Positions 61,256 through 64,000 of a stretch of 64,000 bases of DNA are shown piece by piece; the first letter of the stretch is position 1; each line of letters begins with the position of its first letter. The stretch spans positions 62,001 through 126,000 of the forward strand of contig JBAZEZ010000002.1 in NCBI GenBank assembly GCA_041653615.1. The letters are read 5' to 3'. Both the position numbers and the translations under genes were made by a program. A model generated the notes under the pieces. The model did no database searches and was not told where the DNA came from. It worked only from the letters and a program-made list of their open reading frames with translations. The stretch comes from JAHJUB01 sp041653615 [NCBI: Candidatus Ratteibacteria bacterium]. GTDB taxonomy: Bacteria > Ratteibacteria > UBA8468 > MWAK01.

Positions 61256-62236
61256 TTATTTGCGCAGGATTTCAGCAGTGGCGTAAAGCAGCGGTTTTAA
61301 ACCGTTACGAAGCATAGCCGAAATCGGAAATACCTGCTTGCCGAGTCTCCCCATCTCTTTCTGGAAAACGGTTAGCTTTTCTTTTGTTTCCGGCAAATCA
61401 ATTTTATTGGCAACAATAATTTCCGGTTTCTCAGCCAAACCACAACCATACCCCACCAATTCTTCGCGAATTTTCCAATACCTTCCAACCGGGTCCGATT
61501 CGGAAAGGTCAACCAGATGTAAGATTACCCGGGTTCTTTCAATATGGCGCAGAAAACGGTCACCCAAACCTTTTCCTTTGTGAGCGCCCTCAATCAGCCC
61601 CGGGATATCCGCCGCCGTAAAACTATAACCGTCTTCCAGAAGCACCAGGCCCAGGCATGGCTCCAGGGTGGTAAAAGGATAAGGCGCAATTTTGGGTTTA
61701 CTTCGGGAAATTACGGAAAGCAGCGTTGATTTTCCGCTGTTGGGATAGCCAACCAGTCCGGCGTCGGCAATCAACTTAAGTTCCAAAACAAGATGCGCTT
61801 CTTCGCTGGGGGTTCCCTTTTTGGCAAACCTGGGAGTTTGCATGGTTGCGGTGGAAAAATGGTCGTTTCCAAAACCCCCTTTACCTCCCTTTGCCACGAT
61901 AACTTCCTGCCCCGGTTTCTTCAGGTCGGCAATGATGGTACCGTCTTGATTCTTAACCACCGTTCCCGGCGGAACCATTATTACAAGGTTCTCACCATCC
62001 GAACCTGTTCTTTGACTCTTCTGTCCGTTTCCCCCGGGCTGGGCACGAAAATGGTGCCGGTAACGAAAATCAATCAGGGTGTTCACGGAAGCATCACTCC
62101 GGATAATAACCGAACCACCGTCGCCGCCGTCGCCGCCGGAAGGTCCGCCGCGGGGAACATATTTTTCGCGACGGAACGCCACCGCCCCGTCGCCACCCTT
62201 GCCGGAAAAAACAAAAATGTCAACGTAATCAATCAT
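61256..62236 (-). CDS. obg: GTPase Obg
   Basis: A 326-residue GTPase. The Gly-rich Obg domain (1-157: FVFSGKGGDGAVAFRREKYVP, GGDGGDGG) is followed by the G domain with GYPNSGKSTLLS (G1), ADIPGLIEGAHKGKGLG (G3) and NKIDLP (G4). The C-terminal OCT domain is absent. It acts in late 50S assembly and stress control. It normally follows rplU-rpmA; here it stands alone. Confidence 0.95.
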   Translation of the reverse strand: MIDYVDIFVFSGKGGDGAVAFRREKYVPRGGPSGGDGGDGGSVIIRSDASVNTLIDFRYRHHFRAQPGGNGQKSQRTGSDGENLVIMVPPGTVVKNQDGTIIADLKKPGQEVIVAKGGKGGFGNDHFSTATMQTPRFAKKGTPSEEAHLVLELKLIADAGLVGYPNSGKSTLLSVISRSKPKIAPYPFTTLEPCLGLVLLEDGYSFTAADIPGLIEGAHKGKGLGDRFLRHIERTRVILHLVDLSESDPVGRYWKIREELVGYGCGLAEKPEIIVANKIDLPETKEKLTVFQKEMGRLGKQVFPISAMLRNGLKPLLYATAEILRK

Positions 62237-62280
62237 AATAAAAGCCGTGAACGGTAAATGGTAAACAGCGAATGGTAACT
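62237..62280. repeat. Short imperfect direct repeats upstream of obg
   Basis: Three related units of the GTGAACGGTAAATGG / GTAAACAGCGAATGG / GTAACTGC type lie just before the obg start. Confidence 0.45.
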
Positions 62281-62300
62281 GCTAAATAATTCACAATTTA

Positions 62301-63203
62301 CTAATTTTTGGAATCGGTTAAGATACGGCGGGCGCCTAGACAGCGGCTTTTCAGGTAGGAAGACGACTCGAAACTGTCAACGATTACACGATGGGCGGCG
62401 CGGCTGGCGTGCAGAATCAAACCGTTGCCCAAATAGATGGCCACGTGTGACACAGACCGACTGGTCTTCGTCTTGGCAAAAAAGAGCAAATCACCGGGTG
62501 AAACCTCCGCGATGGGAACCGGTGTGCCTTCCAAAAACTGGGTCCGGGCTGTCCGGGGAAGATCGACTCCGACGGCACCAAAAGCCTTCTTAACCAAACC
62601 GGAACAGTCAATTCCTAAATTGCTGAATCCACCCAGACGGTACGGTACATCCAAGAAGGAGAACGCCCGGTCCAGAAGTTCCGCCGCAACGCCTTCCACT
62701 GAAATTCCTTTGGGCAACCTGGATTTCGTACCTTCATCCGGTACATTATTGGCAACTTCCAACCTGGGCTCTGTTACCTCGGGCACGCGAACCCGGTCAA
62801 CCTTAACCAGGAGTCGGCTATTAATCTTAAGCCGATTATCCGAAACATTCTGATTGAGGCGTTTCAGTTCCGTAAGCGTAATTCCATACTTACGGGCAAC
62901 CTTGGATAAGGTATCCCCGTTATGAATCCGGTGATATGTCTTTTTGGTGCTGTAAACCGAACCGACCTCAGATGCTTTACTCTCTTCGTCTTCCGTACTG
63001 CTGACTATCAGTTTCTGGCCCGTATTAATAAGGTTGCCGGAAAGGTTATTAAGCCGTTTTAAATCCGAAATAGAAATATTATGATTTTTAGCGATACGGT
63101 AAAGGCTTTCCCCTTTAGCGACGATGTACTCCTGTTGGGCATAAAGCAAAACCGGCAGAAGGAACAGAAAGGTTGAAATCAAAAGTAATTTTAAATATTT
63201 CAT
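62301..63203 (-). CDS. Secreted LysM and NlpC/P60 peptidoglycan hydrolase
   Basis: A 300-residue exported protein: signal peptide MKYLKLLLISTFLFLLPVLLYA, two LysM domains (about 24-67 with VAKGESLYRIAKNHNIS; about 92-137 with IHNGDTLSKVARKYGIT) that bind glycan, and a C-terminal NlpC/P60 papain-like domain (about 170-290) with the catalytic Cys in GIDCSGLVKKAF and His in SVSHVAIYLGN. Likely a DL-endopeptidase that opens peptide stems in the periplasm. Confidence 0.93.
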   Translation of the reverse strand: MKYLKLLLISTFLFLLPVLLYAQQEYIVAKGESLYRIAKNHNISISDLKRLNNLSGNLINTGQKLIVSSTEDEESKASEVGSVYSTKKTYHRIHNGDTLSKVARKYGITLTELKRLNQNVSDNRLKINSRLLVKVDRVRVPEVTEPRLEVANNVPDEGTKSRLPKGISVEGVAAELLDRAFSFLDVPYRLGGFSNLGIDCSGLVKKAFGAVGVDLPRTARTQFLEGTPVPIAEVSPGDLLFFAKTKTSRSVSHVAIYLGNGLILHASRAAHRVIVDSFESSSYLKSRCLGARRILTDSKN

Positions 63204-63212
63204 CTTTTTATA

Positions 63213-63243
63213 CCGTTCCCGCCGGTAATGATCGGGAATCCAT
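63213..63243. repeat. TTCCCGCC..CGGGAATCCA repeat, short form
   Basis: Short hairpin of the 19805 family between the NlpC/P60 gene and fabH. Confidence 0.7.
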
Positions 63244-63293
63244 TTACGTACGTTTTCTTTATTGTATCTTCGAACTCTGTCATTGTCAAATGG

Positions 63294-64000
63294 TTATAAC
63301 CTTATTACGGTAGCTGCCCAGGTCAGACCGGCGCCGAAAGCGAAAAGAAGCACCAGGTCACTGGCCTTTACCTGCCCGCCGGTAACCGCTTCATCCAAAC
63401 CAACTGCCACCGAAGCCGCCGACATATTTCCGTAATTTTGAATGTTCAGAAAAACCTTTTCCATCGGCAAGGAAAGGTTCTTGACTACCGCCTGAATAAT
63501 GCGCAGATTTGCCTGGTGCGGAATAACCAGGGAAATTTCCTCCGAGCTTACGTTTGCCCGTTCCAGCGCCTTGCGGGCCGCCTCGCTCATTGATTGCACC
63601 GCCACTTTAAAAAGCGCCTGACCTTCCATCTTCATGAAATGAAGACGCTTTTCCACCGTCTCGTGGCTTGCTGGATAACGTCCGCCTCCGGCCGGCATAA
63701 AAAGAAGGTCAGTATAGCTGCCGTCAGACGCCAGGTAACTGCCTAGAACGGCGTCTTTTTCGTCGGCCGCCAGAAGAACGGCTCCGGCCCCATCACCCAG
63801 CAGAACGCAGGTACCGCGGTCAGTATAATCGGTTACCCGGCTCATAGTCTCCGCGGCAACTAACAAAATGTTCCGACACTGACCGGAAAGAATCAACCCG
63901 CGGCCGCAAGCCAAACCGTAAAGAAAACCGGAACAGGCAGCGGATAAATCAAAAGCGAACGCGTTGCCGGCACCCAGCCCTTTCTGAATGATACAGGCGG
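63294..64000 (-). CDS. fabH: 3-oxoacyl-ACP synthase III, C-terminal part
   Basis: The gene enters from the right edge; about 235 C-terminal residues are visible. FDLSAACSGFLYGL carries the active Cys; DGAGAVLLAADEK, VIPHQANLRIIQAV (catalytic His and its loop) and NIQNYGNMSAASVAVGLDEA (catalytic Asn) complete the thiolase-fold site. It starts fatty acid synthesis by joining acyl-CoA to malonyl-ACP. The N-terminus lies outside. Confidence 0.94.
   Translation of the reverse strand, partial: ACIIQKGLGAGNAFAFDLSAACSGFLYGLACGRGLILSGQCRNILLVAAETMSRVTDYTDRGTCVLLGDGAGAVLLAADEKDAVLGSYLASDGSYTDLLFMPAGGGRYPASHETVEKRLHFMKMEGQALFKVAVQSMSEAARKALERANVSSEEISLVIPHQANLRIIQAVVKNLSLPMEKVFLNIQNYGNMSAASVAVGLDEAVTGGQVKASDLVLLFAFGAGLTWAATVIRL

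Overview
The window is a gene-dense bacterial chromosome segment from a diderm, most likely anaerobic, uncultured lineage. LptD, an LpxL-type acyltransferase, a LolCDE-type ABC pair, Lgt and LspA show an outer membrane. Two 2-oxoacid:ferredoxin oxidoreductases, ferredoxins, a PyrK/PyrD type 1B dihydroorotate dehydrogenase and a DUF362 iron-sulfur protein point to ferredoxin-based anaerobic metabolism. No rRNA or other decisive phylogenetic marker is present. The style (scattered fragments of classical operons, very many small palindromic repeats) resembles metagenomic candidate phyla such as Omnitrophota or Desantisbacteria, but I cannot fix the phylum.

Layout. 1-11355 is mostly minus strand: porA (cut by the window edge), porD, porG, ferredoxin, a secreted alpha/beta hydrolase, korB, korA, lipid A acyltransferase, ybaB, dnaX, a GNAT, tRNA-Met, lptD and a PfkB kinase. 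11474-14594 carries a lysine-rich zinc ribbon protein, rpsU, a FruK-like kinase, pyrK and pyrD. 14699-20506 carries an O-antigen ligase-like protein, a PSP1/RicT protein, metG, pyrH and frr. 21118-24885 is a cluster of four type IV pilin/pseudopilin-like proteins. 24962-30577 holds cmk, an ECF sigma/anti-sigma/Spy-like cassette, ilvE and lolD/lolC. 30766-38530 holds rpsO-pnp-dut, trpC, a glycosyltransferase, an iron alcohol dehydrogenase and a phosphohexomutase. 38561-44817 holds tRNA-Val, an unusual structured element, rpmA, acpS, nnrD, DUF1638, DUF362, DUF4139 and a secreted unknown. 44932-50342 holds murD-ftsW-murG, AMMECR1 and an MFS transporter. 50410-58027 is a nucleotide-sugar island (dTDP-rhamnose, a UDP-sugar dehydrogenase, a DegT aminotransferase, GDP-fucose). 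58106-64000 holds a DksA-like protein, lspA, lgt, lysC, obg, a LysM-NlpC/P60 hydrolase and partial fabH.

The most unusual property is not one gene but the load of short dispersed palindromic elements, from at least eight families, at most gene boundaries. One family of three copies of about 164 bp (7501-7665, 28290-28452, 58999-59162) folds into a long hairpin whose apical and middle stems differ between copies by compensatory changes. Other elements have entered coding sequence in frame: the leader peptides of two adjacent prepilins, a loop of the Lol permease, and the C-termini of LolD, RfbA and MurG. Several seem to supply stop codons or Shine-Dalgarno sequences. A compact structured element follows tRNA-Val and carries direct and inverted copies of the tRNA T-arm. 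Several promoters place the -10 box only 6-12 nt before the start codon, which suggests leaderless or nearly leaderless mRNAs.
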